DNA from: Paralichthys olivaceus
Lineage: Eukaryota > Chordata > Actinopteri > Pleuronectiformes > Paralichthyidae
Assembly: GCF_024713975.1 (NCBI RefSeq)
Contig: NC_091098.1
Span: forward strand, 25,821,816 to 25,885,815
Reading direction: 5' to 3'
DNA length: 64,000 nt
Shown: positions 48,101 to 62,500 of the stretch, piece by piece
How positions within the stretch are numbered: the first letter of the stretch is position 1
Layout: every line of letters begins with the position of its first letter
Program-made: the position numbers and the translations under genes
The notes under the pieces: generated by a model
Told to the model about the DNA's origin: nothing
Seen by the model: the letters and a program-made list of their open reading frames with translations, nothing else
Databases searched by the model: none

Positions 48101-51100
48101 CTCTCCAGTACTCGCTGAAGACTAACCTGCACGTCTTGACTGTATCTTAGCCTTCTGATATATATATATACACATTTTTTTGCCACTGCAAAGTTCTGCT
48201 AACATTAAAGCAAGTTCTTGCACCATAGTCGGTACATTTAATGAGATTTAGTGAGACCATATGAGGAGAGTTTGCGGCCTGATTGCTCTCTCTGGCAGGA
48301 TAGTCTTAATATCCTGCACTGTGTGATGCGCTATTATTTTAAACTCTTCTTCACGGTGTAGCTGCAGGTGTGACGCTGCATCCGAGACAAAGCTCAGCTT
48401 GTTTTGTAACAGAATATTCTCACATGGCAATTACAGCTGTTTTTTTTTTTTTTCGTCATTGCACATATTTTGGTGCCGAGTTACACTTTGAATTTTCTTG
48501 TCCGACCTCTTTAAAGCGCTTGTTATGACACTTTACACCTTTGAACAAGGAAGCTGTTAAAACTTAGGAATGAGTGAGTGTCAGAAAAACTTTTAAGGAC
48601 AAATTAAAATATGTCTGCAGCCGGCTGTGGTGCTGTTGTGGTGGCTTTCAGTCCATTAAGATATTCCTCTTGGTTGTTCTTTGCACACAACAGTGACTGA
48701 TGGACAAGTCCGATTTAGCTACTGGAGGGCATCTAACCCAAGTGAGATATTAATGGGAGCAGGGACTCTCAGCCGCTGTTCCAAGGCAAATGCCTGCTCA
48801 TATATTTACCAAATGAAACTGGCACAGTTGCTTTGAGCCCGTCATGTAATTATGTCTATATTTGAGTTTTTGAGCGCACTTATAGTGAAGATTTATCGAG
48901 TAAAGGCGTTGCAACGAAGAGAACAAGGTAGGAGGCGAGGCAATGCAAGAAAAACAGACTCAAATATGCTTTTATGAGGAACAGACAGAGGAATTTAATT
49001 ACAAAATACCAAAGAAGCAACCCAGGGAGAGAACAAAATGTAATGGAAAGAATAAACACTTAACAGCAGCTGAGTTTTGTTGACTCACCAGCTGTTATGT
49101 GTTGTCTAATCGAGTTAATGAAGAAGAGGATAAAGAGGAGGTCTCCTAATTTCAGTTTCTATAAGTTCCCCCATTAGGTGTGACAGGAAGCTGGCAGGAC
49201 CACTCTTTGGGCGTTGCATCTGTTTCCCAGGCAGCACCTCAACAAAACATGGCCTCGCACACCACCATCACCATTCTCCACACTCAGAATTACAGGGGAG
49301 AGAGAGCAAGAGAGAAAGAGGGAGAGAGAGATATTATCAGCTATATCAGTGAGACTTATTTCGCTCAGAGCTACGTCTCTCTTCTTCTGCCCTCTTGTTT
49401 CTGTCCTCCTTCATTACTCGGCAGCAAGAAGCAACAAAGGGTGTGACTGAGTGTACATCAAACTGAAACTTTCCTCCTCTCCTAAAAGAAAAGCAGTTGT
49501 CCAGGCATGAAGGTGAAGCAGGTTTTGGAGTACACATAAAACCTCAGACACCTATAAGCTCTTGCATTATGATGTATTATAAACAGTTACAGAATGTTTG
49601 TCTTGCTCCATGAGCCATGTTCAAACTGTAAATGTAGATTTTTTTTTTCTTGAATGTTGTAGTAAATGTGCCATTAAAACTATAATTAATTTATTTCATC
49701 AAAAAAAACAGCAGAGAAAGTTAGTGCACAGCTCAAAAAACCTATTTAAGTGTAGTGTCTCTTTTAATACCGTTGGAATTGTCTCAACCAGACAATGGAG
49801 ACAGATTTCTTTATGCAACCAGACTGACAACTGGAAGCTGATGGAATTACATAATCATTGCCACGGGCGTGAGTTTGATAATCCTGTAAAGCCAAATCAG
49901 TGTGAATGTGCTGCTCTTCGCCCCCTGATCTGGATCTTCACCAAAATTAAAACTGTTCTTTCCTGACTTTCCTGACTCACACCACTTCAAGCTAGTTCGC
50001 TAATCTGTCAAGTGGTTTTTGCGTAATTCTACTAACTAACAGAAAAACAAACAATCCATCAACCATCAAGATCCATGAATTATTATCTGGCTCGTGTCCC
50101 ATCCTTCCACCAAGTCTCATGAAAATCTGTTCTGTAGTTTTTGTGTAATCCTGCTGACAAACACACAAACAAGCGAATGTGTACATTTACCATGTTTTGC
50201 TTTGCATTCAAGTTGAATACCAAGTAAAATAAAGCTCATCAAGTTGTGTACATAAAGCACTATACTTCATTAAAACTGTTATTATTTTCTACTGCAACAG
50301 TTAAAAAGAATCATGGGTGATTGTTGTATTTCTCTCTGACGTTTAGCAGTCAACCAGAACTTGTGTAATTTATGGCCACGCAGAAACTACACATACACAA
50401 GTTCTCAGCAAAAGGTTTAATCCATCATCAAGGTCAGAGACAGAAATGAAACTTTTCAACTGTGTTAGCTTCATTTCTGAGCAGCTCTCAGTTTGATGGA
50501 TCACTAAGCAACAGGGAATAACAGAAATGGAAAATGGTAATAAGTTCATTGAGACACTTGACGTAGATGTTGAATAGCTGTTCCCACCAGGTGTGTCCTT
50601 CAAGTGTCTGGCTAGTGAAACATAGCACACCCAGGCGGCTTTACACACACACACACACACACACACACATACGTACATGCAAAGGCTGAATAACAGAAGT
50701 AATTTTGTCCACCCCCACCTTGTCTGTCATCCTAGTCTTTCAAGCCGGGGGCGTATTCTTCTCACTCACTCACTCACTCACACACATGGACTCACATGGC
50801 ATGGAAACACTGTTCAGCCTAAAGGCTTTGTGGTTGCCTAGCTGCCCACCCACTCACCTGTACTCACCCAGCTTCACCTGTTTAGATGCTTAGGATCAAA
50901 ATAGACCTGAAAGTAATTACATTATCAGGAAACACACGGGCCGTCTCGAATGGCTGTTCGTACTTGTTTGCAGAATGGGCGGTTCAGTGCGGGTGGGACT
51001 GGATTTGGAGGTGTCAATCTGTCGTGGTGCCCACTCACTTAGGGCACACTTGCAAAAGCGAGTCGCACAGGTGACTGCTTCACCTCCTGAACAACACTGG

Positions 51101-54100
51101 GCTTGAGATCCTGTGACCATCTTTTGTCTCCATCTCAACTTCCCCCCCCCCTCACAAAGCCACCCTGCCGGCCCTTTGTGTCGCCTAACGAACCATTTCT
51201 AAAGAGGAAGGCAGGGAAATTAGATAAGTGCTGGAAACTTAATACCAAGTCTGAACGGGGCCTTTGAGAGGATACTGTGGTCTCAACGTCCGTGGTCAGT
51301 GCTCAGTCCGGGTCTGAACGCAACCAAATTCATTCAAATGTGCAAAAAGTTCCGCAAAAGCTCGGCGGAGCGTTCAAGTCAGAAGAACGTTGTTTTCGCT
51401 CCCTGTGAAAAATGACGTATGATGGAAGTGAACGTCATCATTATCTCAAGTATTGACGTGGGCTCAGGTCAAACTCTGGTATCTTCAAGATGCTTCAGTG
51501 ATTTGTCCTTTTCTGTAATTGTGCATCTCAGATGGTGAAATAGTTTCAATAAGAATTTGAACAAATTTAGTCTTTTGCCCGTGTATGCTAACGTTAGCCA
51601 GGAAAAAATAACCTGATATGGATGCAGTTCGTTTTTTTACCCTAATTGATGCCTCAGTAAAAAACAGACGCGATGGTGAATAAATTCACAGGGTTGGCCG
51701 TTGTTGTTGAATGCGACCTGAAGGTTTGGACGCAGCTGTGGATGTTACATCACGCGTAGCGTCGTTTTTAACAAGCTGATGAAAGAGCAATAACTCAGTG
51801 GATAATCTGAGCCTGTGTTATAACATATTTTTGTTTAATTTGTCGCTTTTTATTTTATCTCTTAAATTCTGAATTCCTCTTTCTCTCCCCCTCTTTTTTT
51901 ATTGCCGTCCTCAGCTCTTGGAGTATGTTGGCAAAGGAAAGAGCATCATGGACGTGGGTTTGGCCCAGGCCCGTCAGCCTCTGACCACCCGCTGCCACTA
52001 TTACGAAGTGGAGATCGTTGATGCCGGGGAGAAGTGCTACATTGCTCTGGGTTTGGCAAGAAGGGTAAGCTTTCTAAGAAACGAGTAACTTTTGACAACT
52101 TCACACGCACCTCCACTCAACAGGGAAGCATATTTTTTTATTTGGCCCCTTCCCTCGTGTAATTTTCCACACTGTCATATTTAAGGCAGTCGAGCTCAAT
52201 GAGCTCAAAGGATGTGGAGTGCATTAATGTGGCTGTTGTTGGCTAATTCTTGCAGCATGCTCTCATATTCTGGTCCCTATAGATCAACAAGTAGCTGAGC
52301 TAACAACATATTAACCCATTTAGACTCGAGGTGCTGAAAGATGACGGACTCTGAGACCAGTGCAGGTTTTCTGAGGAGCAGAAAGAACAACTAACGTTTA
52401 CTGAAGCAGATAGAAACTTAAGAGTAAAAATATTCTGTAGCTTTAACATTTGTCTCTCATTGTATATTATTGTATTTTCCCGTCGTGTCTCTTAACGACT
52501 GAGCCTCGATCGAGCAGGAACCAAAGTGGGTTAGTTAGTTATTTCATCCGGTAACAACGGGATGAAACATCATGATCGACAGCTGAGCCACAGCTCAGCG
52601 AGATCTTGACGCTCCAGTCGACGATCACCGCAGCACAGAGTCCGGCTCCACGGTGGAGATTCGATTTTAGACAGAGCGGAGCCGGAGGATGCTCTCAGCG
52701 TTCTCAGAACGTCGTGTTTCTCTCTGTTCCGCACCTGTGGCGTGTTAAACGCTGCAGAAGGAAATGAAGCTTGAGGAATCCATTTCATTAAAATGCTTTT
52801 ATTATCCAAAACGAGGAACCAGAGACAGACTCCTCACGATGCATTGTTTCAAACTGCCTCGTAACAAACGATTCTGAAAGTTCTATTTCTTCACAATTTT
52901 GTCTCCTTTCGCGTTTTTCTCCGTGCGACTAAGTAATATTCAAAAGATTTTTTGCTCTCGATGATGTTGTCCTGGTTGAATAAAGGTTTAAAAAATTCTT
53001 TCCTATTATCCATCAGCATAGCCATTCTTTTTGGATCTAATGGCCTACTTTGGGAACATGAAACACTTCCAAGAGGAAAATACAATTAGAGAAATTTTAA
53101 CACCTCTCATTTGAGCCCTCATTTCTTTTTCCAAAGAATGCACATACGGTTCCCATTTCAGCATTAGCACTGCAGCTCTGCGAGCAACTATTCCCATGTT
53201 GATCTGCTTTGAAGAATAAAACAAGCAGACCTGTAGATGTGTTGGCACTGACTACGAATGATAAACAGCAAGAGGTGCCAAGACTGAATAAAATAGAGGT
53301 TAACATTTCAATTCGCCGCAGCAAAGATGTTGAGTATGAGCAGTAACAGTTAAGGATGTTGCACCAGTTACACTAGAGCTGTTTGGAATCGGCCTTGTTA
53401 GGCTCATTAGAACAGGATTAAACTTGTATAAATGTCGTCTTCCTGATAGATGGATTCTCTCATAAAAACTATTTGCATTCGATTTTTACCTAATATTATT
53501 CTTCTGACTCGGTAACTATGTCTTTGACAGCAGAGTTCATGATTTGTGAGTTTTTTACACCTTGTCAGTTTAGCCTCGAAAGTGTTATGAGTGTGAATTA
53601 TTAGCGACTGCCGGAGCCAAGGCCTGCGGAGAGCTGCCAGCTCCGTCTCCCCCAGGTTCAAAACTCTGCTCCTTTTAATAACAAAAGTAAATGATGAAAC
53701 TTGTACAACATTTTTCAAGGTCTCCAAGGCGGTTTATATAAAACAGGAACGGAGGAACTCACAGGTCATTGAATAACATGAAGACAAAGAGAGCTACAGA
53801 GGCCTGAAGACAGAAGTGGCTGAGCAGCAGAGACACACACTCAGGCTACATCCACACTCACATGTTTTGGTTTGGTAATGCAGCACAATTTTAGCACCAT
53901 TCCAGAGTTCTCCAGCTAAAACAGAGATTTTAAAACTGCAGCTGGTTCTTCTGGACTTGATTTCATCGGGTGTATTTATACAAAGGAAGAGGTCTGGCTA
54001 TCTTTTCGCTTTCTCTCTTTTTATGGGTCCAGTTGTGGTGAGCGCAAATGACCAGACCGTCAAAACTCACAGCAACGAGTGGATGTGTAACTTCAGCAAT

Positions 54101-55010
54101 CTGTGCAGCTGCTTTCAGACCCACGCTGAACTCCAGGTAATCTCCTGAAAGTATCTGGAGCAGCTGTGTGAGTCAGTTGCTGCGGACGTTCTCCAAGAGT
54201 TTCTCCTGCCAGCCTCCCTGTAAAAACTCTGGATAATGTTCGAGTGAGCCCATGTGAGAACAGCAGGACATTCTGCGGACAATTCACCGTTAGAACAACA
54301 ACAATAATCTGATAGAAATGGAAGAAAACTATATTCAATCGCACTGCACCAAATTTCAGTCCCCTGATATCAAGATTACTTATTCTTTTTGGTAAAATGG
54401 CCGATCTGACAAAGTTAAAGAATGAGGACAAATGAATCCTGGATCTGCTCCAAAATGGAATGAGTTCTTTCCTGACCTTTACCACATCCTTCCACCAAGT
54501 TTAATGGAAATCCGTTCAGCTGTTTCTGTGTAATCGTGCTTATAAAGAAACGAACAAATCAACCAACAAACAAAGGGACAGGGCTGAAAACATACATACG
54601 TACAGTTATTACAGTTTCTAGAACTAGAACACCCTCTGATAATTGCTAAACCAAAAAAAAAAAAAAAAAAAAAAAGAGTTCATGTGCACACACATCCTCT
54701 CGGTGTTCCCATGGGGGAGAAAGAAACCGAGAGGTGATAACTCCAGTCCCATTACCTCCTCAGAGTTCCCCTGTCCTTTCTGTTTGCTCCACCACTTTTC
54801 TCCCTGCATCTGGGTTTCATTATAAAGATATTAAGCCGGAGTCCAGGAGAGGTGATAAAGCACCAAATTGAAGGCCCTGGGTAATGACTGTTTACTCTAC
54901 AGCAGTCGCAAGTTTGCATGCTGGTCTCTTACACGTAGCATCCTGTGGTAAGAACGCAGGCTTGAATATAAACACAGATCCACTCATATACCCTGCGTAC
55001 TGCCGGAGTA

Positions 55011-55049
<39 letters not shown>

Positions 55050-56544
55050 GTTTGCTGGGCTTCCTGACTGCAGGATAAACTTTGCAGTAGATCTTCACCT
55101 TACAAACGTGACACAAACGCTCTCCATCCAGACCATCGACTGTAAATATAGACGGATGACACGTCTCCACTTCTTCCCTTCGTACGAAAATGAAGCCAAA
55201 CTATCCTGGACTTGGTGGTGGCCATCTTGGGAAATTTAATTCAAGTGTAAATAGTTGTTGACCCTGTTCAGACTCTGTATTAACATCCGTCCTGAGTGAT
55301 CCACTCACAAGTGGTCAAGTTCCGGTCTGTGATGCATGTGGCCACATGGTGTAAAGTCCTGGGTCTCACATGAAGGACGTCTCCTCTGCTGACGTTTCCG
55401 ACCTGCTGCAGTTTTACAATGAATTTATTTTTGACTTTTCTCAGTGATGGTTGATTTGTTAGTGGCCACAAAATCAACACTGATCCGCACATAATGGTCA
55501 ATACTTTTCTTAAATGAGGAAAATCGGTCTTTAATTATTTAATTATTTTAGTCTCCGCCCCCCCCCCCCCCATCTACATCTGTAAACTCAGTCTGTGTAG
55601 AATCAACACTTGATTGATTATTTTCAAATGGAGCAGGAAGTGAGATCCGATCACAAGTCGTCACTGGAGAAGTATTTTAAAGAGCAGGTAGTTAATTCTG
55701 TCCACTTGTGATCAGATCCCCGGCTGTTGTTTGACCTTCTCGCAGGTTTCACTTATTTATAAGAATAAAGAAAACCTCTGCAACATGTTTAAGTATTTCA
55801 TTATTATTATTAGCGGCTCAGGGGTTAAAGTTTGGCTGGACGAGGCGCCATGATTTAACGTTTATGAACCCATCTGCGTTAAATATAATGATGTTTGGGA
55901 TGCAAAACTAATGACTTAACCATCAGCTGCAGCGTTGTGTTTACCACTAATTAGAAAACGCTAGCAATAAGATGGTGTGCATGGTAAACACTACACAGCG
56001 TGTACATAAGTGCATCCTCACAGAGCCGCCAGCAACTATTAGTCTTGTTTACTTGAGCGGTCATGGTTTGAATTTCACTGTTAATTCTGGTTAAAATCCA
56101 TATCTGCAGTATAAAGTATAAAGTGAAAATTGAGACTCAAGATATTAAACTCAAATTGGGTTTTAAAAAAAAATGTGGAAGTACATTTTTGCAATCCCCA
56201 GAGTCACTGTTGCCAGTTTCCTGTCCAACAGGGAAGTTGGAGGAACTCGTGCTGATTTTTAATGTTCTTTTTTTTTTTTTTATGTAGGGCAAATGTGTTT
56301 TCTGTAGGTTTGTTATCTCAGACCTGTTTGAACCCCACCGCTGTTCCTAGACCTGACGTGACCCTTTGCTTTCTCATTCTCATTCTGCTGGAGGAAAGCG
56401 TCTTAATGAATGTACATCATGCATATGCTTGGTATGTTGGTAGGTTGTTTTTCATCCGGTACACACTCCGGTTGCTAGGCTGTGGGACAAAGAGAGATCT
56501 AGCCTTAGTTATGAGGTGGAAAAGTGTAGGGGTTAGATGGGTGT

Positions 56545-56591
<47 letters not shown>

Positions 56592-59500
56592 TGTGTGTGT
56601 GTTTGGGTGTGTGTTTGGGTGGGGGTAGCAAGGTAGAACATTAGGAGGTAGAAAAATAAAAGGAAAAAGCAGGAAGACCCTCATGTGCTTTCAAAAAAAC
56701 AAAAAAAACCTGAAAATCTTCAGAAAACATCTTCAGTCTGTGGGTGGGTGGGTGTGTGGGGGGGGGGGGCAGGAAGTGAAGAGAGAGGTCGGGGGAGCAC
56801 AGGATGTGAAATAAAAAAAGTTTGATGGATAGGTGTCGTACTTGTGATTGAGGAGTGAAGGGAAAGATGCTGTCAGTGAGTTCTCTCAGTTCACCCTTGT
56901 CCCTCCATGACTTAATGATTAATGTATTGGCTCACTCACACTATTTGTACCTACGCAGCTGTAAAGCCATACACACACACACACACACACACAACACATA
57001 ACACAGTATGCATTCCTACGCACAAGGGAGAAACATAAAGTGCTCTGCGGACAGGAATGGCAGCGTTTCCTCTGTCCTTGTTTGCCCCAGGTCCTGGGAA
57101 CTGTTCCCTTCCTCTTCCTCCTGTGATGCAGCAGTCCTCCTACCAGAGACTTTTAAATGCTGTTCCTGTGACCCTGTTTATTCCTAGAGGTCAGTTTCAT
57201 GTAAAACAAAAGAGCAGCCACCGTGCCAAAGCCTCTGATCTGGAAGCTGTAGAACACACAGCACCATCACTCCCAGCGACTCAGCCTCCTCCCCGGTGTC
57301 GGAATAGATCGAATTAATCTGCAGTTATTATCAAATGCGTCGGTTTTTATTCATTTTCTAATCAACAATTGTATAATACAATTTTTGTAGATTTTATCTT
57401 ATAATTTTGTCTTGGTGTCGTGAGAATTTGATTGTCTTGTTTTTCGTAGATGCCAGTGAACTTTCTGTTTTTGAATGTTCGTATGAGGCGACACGCTGAC
57501 GTCACACTGTTTTCTGACGTTTAATAAACAAAACAATGAACCGTTTATTTGAGAAAATATTTTTTTACGGCCTCGCTCGAGATGATGATCCCAGGAACAG
57601 GAATACATACAGAGAACGAATGCCATAGAACTTGTGTTATTACAGAATGTCATAACATAAAATAAATCTTTTAATTAGCTGTTATTGTGCAGCCTCAAAA
57701 AGAAAAACACCTTTTGAGTTTAAACTAAATATTTTTCCTTTGAAACTTTGCAGCGTGATTTATCACGATGTTTTAGCCACAAATGTTTTCTTCTCCGCTC
57801 TGAATAAAGTTCTGCATCGCTGTTGATTCGGAGCGATTAAGAAGTGAGTGCTGGCAACAGGAAATTGCAGTTTTCTCAGAGTCGTATATTTGCCGATGGT
57901 GGACCTGGCATTTTTTTGGCGGTATCACAGTCATTTCCAGTCCTGGTATCTGAACATCTCTTATACCGTTATAATTTCCATATATTTATATATATGTGTG
58001 TGTGCGTGTGTGTGTTTGTGTGTATATGTGTATTAGTACACTGCTAAGCACCCATTCAGTAACAGAACAAACTCGGTATTGTATCAGTTTTATCTGTTTG
58101 TATAGAGAAAGCACTCGCATCCGTAAAAAGTGACAGACTTGCCCGAACACATAGACACACAGATGGGCTGTAATTTTCCTCTCTCCAGTCAGATCATCAG
58201 CTAATGTCAGACGGTTGCTGTTATCGTGTCGGGAGCGAGAGGTTTTAGCCTGATGACACAAGGTTACACAAACAGACCTGCATTAGTTCCCTACACAGTC
58301 TCTGCCCAACCCCTATAGGTGAGGTGGTGTGGGCAGGTACAAACAGAAAACCCCCGACTTTCCCTTGTTCCGAACCTCAGCACACACACACACACACACA
58401 CACACAGCTTCAGTTATATTTTTAGGCACCTCTGTGATATGCAAGTTTGATATATCTGCAGTAGATGATGGGTATCTCCTTCCACGTGGTTTTCCTCTCG
58501 GCCCGCACCTCTCCACCTCTTCGGTATTCTTTCAGACTTGTTTACTCTGCCACAGTGTGGAAATGCAGGCCGCTCTGGAGACGCTGGTGTTGCAGCCGGG
58601 GATCTGATATTGCAGGCTCTCGCTCTCCGCCACGCCGCGGACACAACGTCAGTGTTGTTCTGAGGAGCAGCCTGCATTTCGCTGATTCCAGCTGAGGTAT
58701 CGACCATGTTTCGAAAGAGATGGGACCAGCTGATTAACGTTCTCCCCCCTGAAATTCATCTCATCATATGTTGATACAGAAGTGTAGGTGTGAAGTAGTG
58801 GCGCCACCCCCGATTGAAAAATCACAGTGGCTGTTGTAACTCCCAAACCACAGTAGGTTGGAATGTTCTCTTATCAGACGTAATCTGCTCCAAGTCCCAC
58901 AGAACAAATCTTTTTACTCCTCAGTCAGTTTGTTGCTTTTGTGGTTCTTTGACACCCGTGATTAATGCTCCTTGGCAAAGTGTATTTCTCCTCGACACAG
59001 GTGGCTATTAAATAGTAAAGTTGTATTGCCCCAAATTATTGGCAGGAATACGGACTTCGATATATCAAATTAATTTCAACCCAAAAAAAAAAAAAGCCGT
59101 TTATTGCCTGTCAACAGTCTGCGGATTTCTGTAATGTGCACTTGATGGTTTCACACGTGTGCAAGAGGCCGATGCTGCAGCTACTTGTTCCAGACAAAGA
59201 GTCCTCATCGTGATGAGGTCCCGACTTTCACAAATGAAGAGTGCAGCAGGAGAATCTCCTGTACACCACACTGAGCGTTCAGGTGAGGGGCAGCAGAGCA
59301 GGCAGGAGACGGGACGACACGTATAAATTCCGCTGTGGAGCTCCCGTGTTCTTATTCACAGCAGCGTCTGCTCTTATCGCCGAGCCCTCTCGAATCTCGT
59401 CTTCCCAAGTTTACGTATGGCTTCTCTTTTTTTTTTTGTTTTTGTCACTCTCGCTTGTGGCGTGTTAGAAACTTCGTGACCACTCGCTCGTGGTGAATAG

Positions 59501-62500
59501 TTGTCCAGACTATGTCCTGCTGATTTCCCACCTGGGCTTCACTTGGACATAATCTTTACAAGGGAGCTGGCAGGAGAATGTCTCAAGCAACCGACTTGGA
59601 CATCCACAGATAATGTCAGGAGATGATCAGAGTTCAGTGCATTGCTCTTGTACTGCAGCGTTGCACTAGTATTGACAAAGAAGATGGAATGGTGTGTTTC
59701 ATCCTCCGGGGGCCGTTCCACAACAACCCAGACGATAGTTTTTCAGATAATCAAGTTTAGGCCAAAGGGGGTCCACCGACCGACTGACCTTACTCAACAG
59801 TTGATGCTGTTATATTCAGATAATGTGATGTTATGAAGCTGCGTTCTGTAGCGAAGGGACGGATAGATCACACAGAGACGATGTTTTGAATTAGAGATGA
59901 TGGACACAACAATTACTAAGGAGACAGCAACCAAAACAGGCATTTACCAGTTGATCCGTTTATCAGACACAAGTCTGCGGTTCACATTAAAGCACCATAA
60001 ATCCATCCCTAATTTTTTTTTTTTTTTTTGCCGCTCCTTATGTTGTCTTATTTCAGCAAGTTCCTCCAAATCACTGATCAGATGTGAGTCTGTGGATCAT
60101 CAATCAGAGACCAAACAAACACGCAGTCTTTCCTCCTCTCCTCGCGGAGATGAAGCCCACATGCCAGTCAGCCAAAGGAATCCTCAGGCTTGCGGTTGAG
60201 ACGAGGAGAAAGAGGAGCAGACTTGGCGGATCAGGGGCTTTCGGGCTTGGAGCAGTAGTTGCATTCCTCCATGTCTCTCTGTCTTCCTCTGCTGATGTCT
60301 CACTCTGTCCTCCTCCTGCTCGCTCGCTTCCCCCCACAATCCATCTCCATTTCCTCTTCCTCAGTCCCCAACGGGGTTGTCAGACATGATCGCTGATGTT
60401 TCACTGATGTCCTGGCCTCCAACGCTGCCTGGCCTGACCTGGCCGCTGTCTGCTGCGTCCCCATTACTCATATCTCTGCTCCTCACAGGTGCTAAAAGTA
60501 ATAATTTAATTTGCCTTATTTTGCTTATGAGTAATATATTGCCTCTCTCGGTTTCTTCATCAGTCATCGGGCTGTTCTTTTGTTTGGATAAAGCCATGTT
60601 TTCCTTTACAGTGACTTGCTTAAGGCTGACCTTCTTTTCGTCTTTCTTGGACGTCACAGTGGTCATATGTCGGATTTATTAGACTTGAGAGAAGATGAAA
60701 ATAAAGGGCCTTTTGGTTTTCATTTTTTTTTTTTTGCCTGTTAGTACTAGCAGAAACGAAATAGAGAGAGAGTTTACCTGCAAGAATATGAACAAGAAAG
60801 CATTTAGAAGTAGTTAAGTGAGAGATGAAAGAGGAGTATAATGTCATTTCCCTCCTCCTCGTCCTTCCTCTCTTGTTCATTATTGTGTTTCTACAGTAAT
60901 TGAGGTGCAGCCTAGAAGACAGATAAAAATCTCTGGTAATTACCTCTGAGTCATACTCTGATCTTATCCAAAAGTTGGCCCACTAGTTATTTCTGTTGGC
61001 ATCATGAGGCCTGCAGAGAGACATCCATACTGTGCAGACGCAGGCAGATGTAGAGAGAGACCAGCGTGTCGCTGAGACATCGTGTGGAGTCCGTGTAGTC
61101 ATATAGCATCGGTATAAGAGTCCAGCAACCTGATTCAACCTGCAGAGATCAGAATTTACTGCACTGGGAAACGCTCTACTTAGTAATTCAGAGGTGAGAC
61201 GGCCGTTAGGAGATTCTCATCTTCAGCTGTGGATGTGTGAACTGACCGTCAGCGAAACTCAAACCCTCTGCGAGGTTAAGTTGGTGCAGGACGTCTGTCA
61301 AACCTTCGATTGCTACACGTGTTGGAGCGATGTGCATGAGTTGTCGTAAGATTGATATTCTGCTTTTTAAAGAGCTTGGAGGGTGGCGACTTTATTATTG
61401 CAAGAATAAACTTGTGAGGAATGGATTGAAAAGTGAGGACGTGTGTGTGTGTTTTGTTTTTTTTCCCCCTCTCTATATTCAAGAGTGTGGTCTTCCAGTT
61501 TCAGAGCAGAACTTATTGATTTCCTGTTCAGGTTTTTGTGTAATGCTCTCACTCTAAACCCTGCGCTCGCGCTCAAATAACTCCTGCTTATGTTTAGATT
61601 TGCTCTGCTTGTGCTCACGGCATTTTACGGCACTTCAGCTCTTCTCCTCACGCTGCTTCTGTGCACAAGAAACTTCTGCTCTTGGATTTCTTGTTCCGCG
61701 CTGCAACAAGTCTAATCAAAATTCCCCAAACAATAGACTGCCAGGTTTAGTGTTGACAAATGAAATCGTCCCGCCCTTTTCACTTTCACACAGAAGCAGT
61801 GTGACTGCGAGGAGAAGAGCTGAAGCTGGAGCGAAATCTGTCCAAGCAACAAAATATGTTTTAAATATACACTCAAAGCAACTCTTCGCTCTGTACTTGA
61901 CGTGACATGTCCGGTGGATGTGAGTGTGATACAGACTGACAGGAACATTTACATCTGACGCTCGTTCAAGCTGTAAAATTCCTCCACAATCACAACTTGT
62001 TGATCAAAACAATTATCAGACTCAAAATGTGATATAATAAAGAAGCCGACTGGACTCAAATGAGCATCTTCTCACTCCGTCATAGATGTTATTGCTCCCA
62101 AACACATCGATTAGCCACACCCATCATTAAACTGTGTAACGTCGTCCCAAAGATCGTAAAATAAAGACGCGTCTCCACTTCCTCCCACTGAACAAGCGTC
62201 AGTCACGATGTTTCACCCTGTTTTTATATCATCAAATTAAAACCAAACTCATCAGACACACGAACACTTGTGATAAGAACGACGACGAAAATGACAGGAA
62301 GCATCTTTGAGAGACGTTTACCGTTTTTTAAAAACTTTTTTGTTTGTCCCCTGTCCTGTCCACTAACGTGGAGCAGGCAGGGTTGATGACCTATATTTCA
62401 GCCGACCGCCACAGATCCAAGTGATTTGGCTTCATTTTCGGAAGCTGTCATGTCGTCCATCTTTACGCTCAGTCTACGGTTTAGTCACAAAAACAATCGC

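Larger units (their letters stand above)
37441..51914 (+). other. 14.5-kb spryd3 intron
   Basis: No exon is supported. It contains family A repeats, a TIR element (41466-41981), a polypyrimidine tract (42255-42610), a family F repeat (45855-46145), a Tc1-like relic (47100-48060) and CA/CTCA microsatellites (50640-50669, 50757-50785). A 242-codon minus-strand ORF at 40628-41356 looks like chance. Confidence 0.65.

Noticed and set aside
56417..56641. Thr-His repeat protein
   Set aside because: It is translation of the TG/CA microsatellite.
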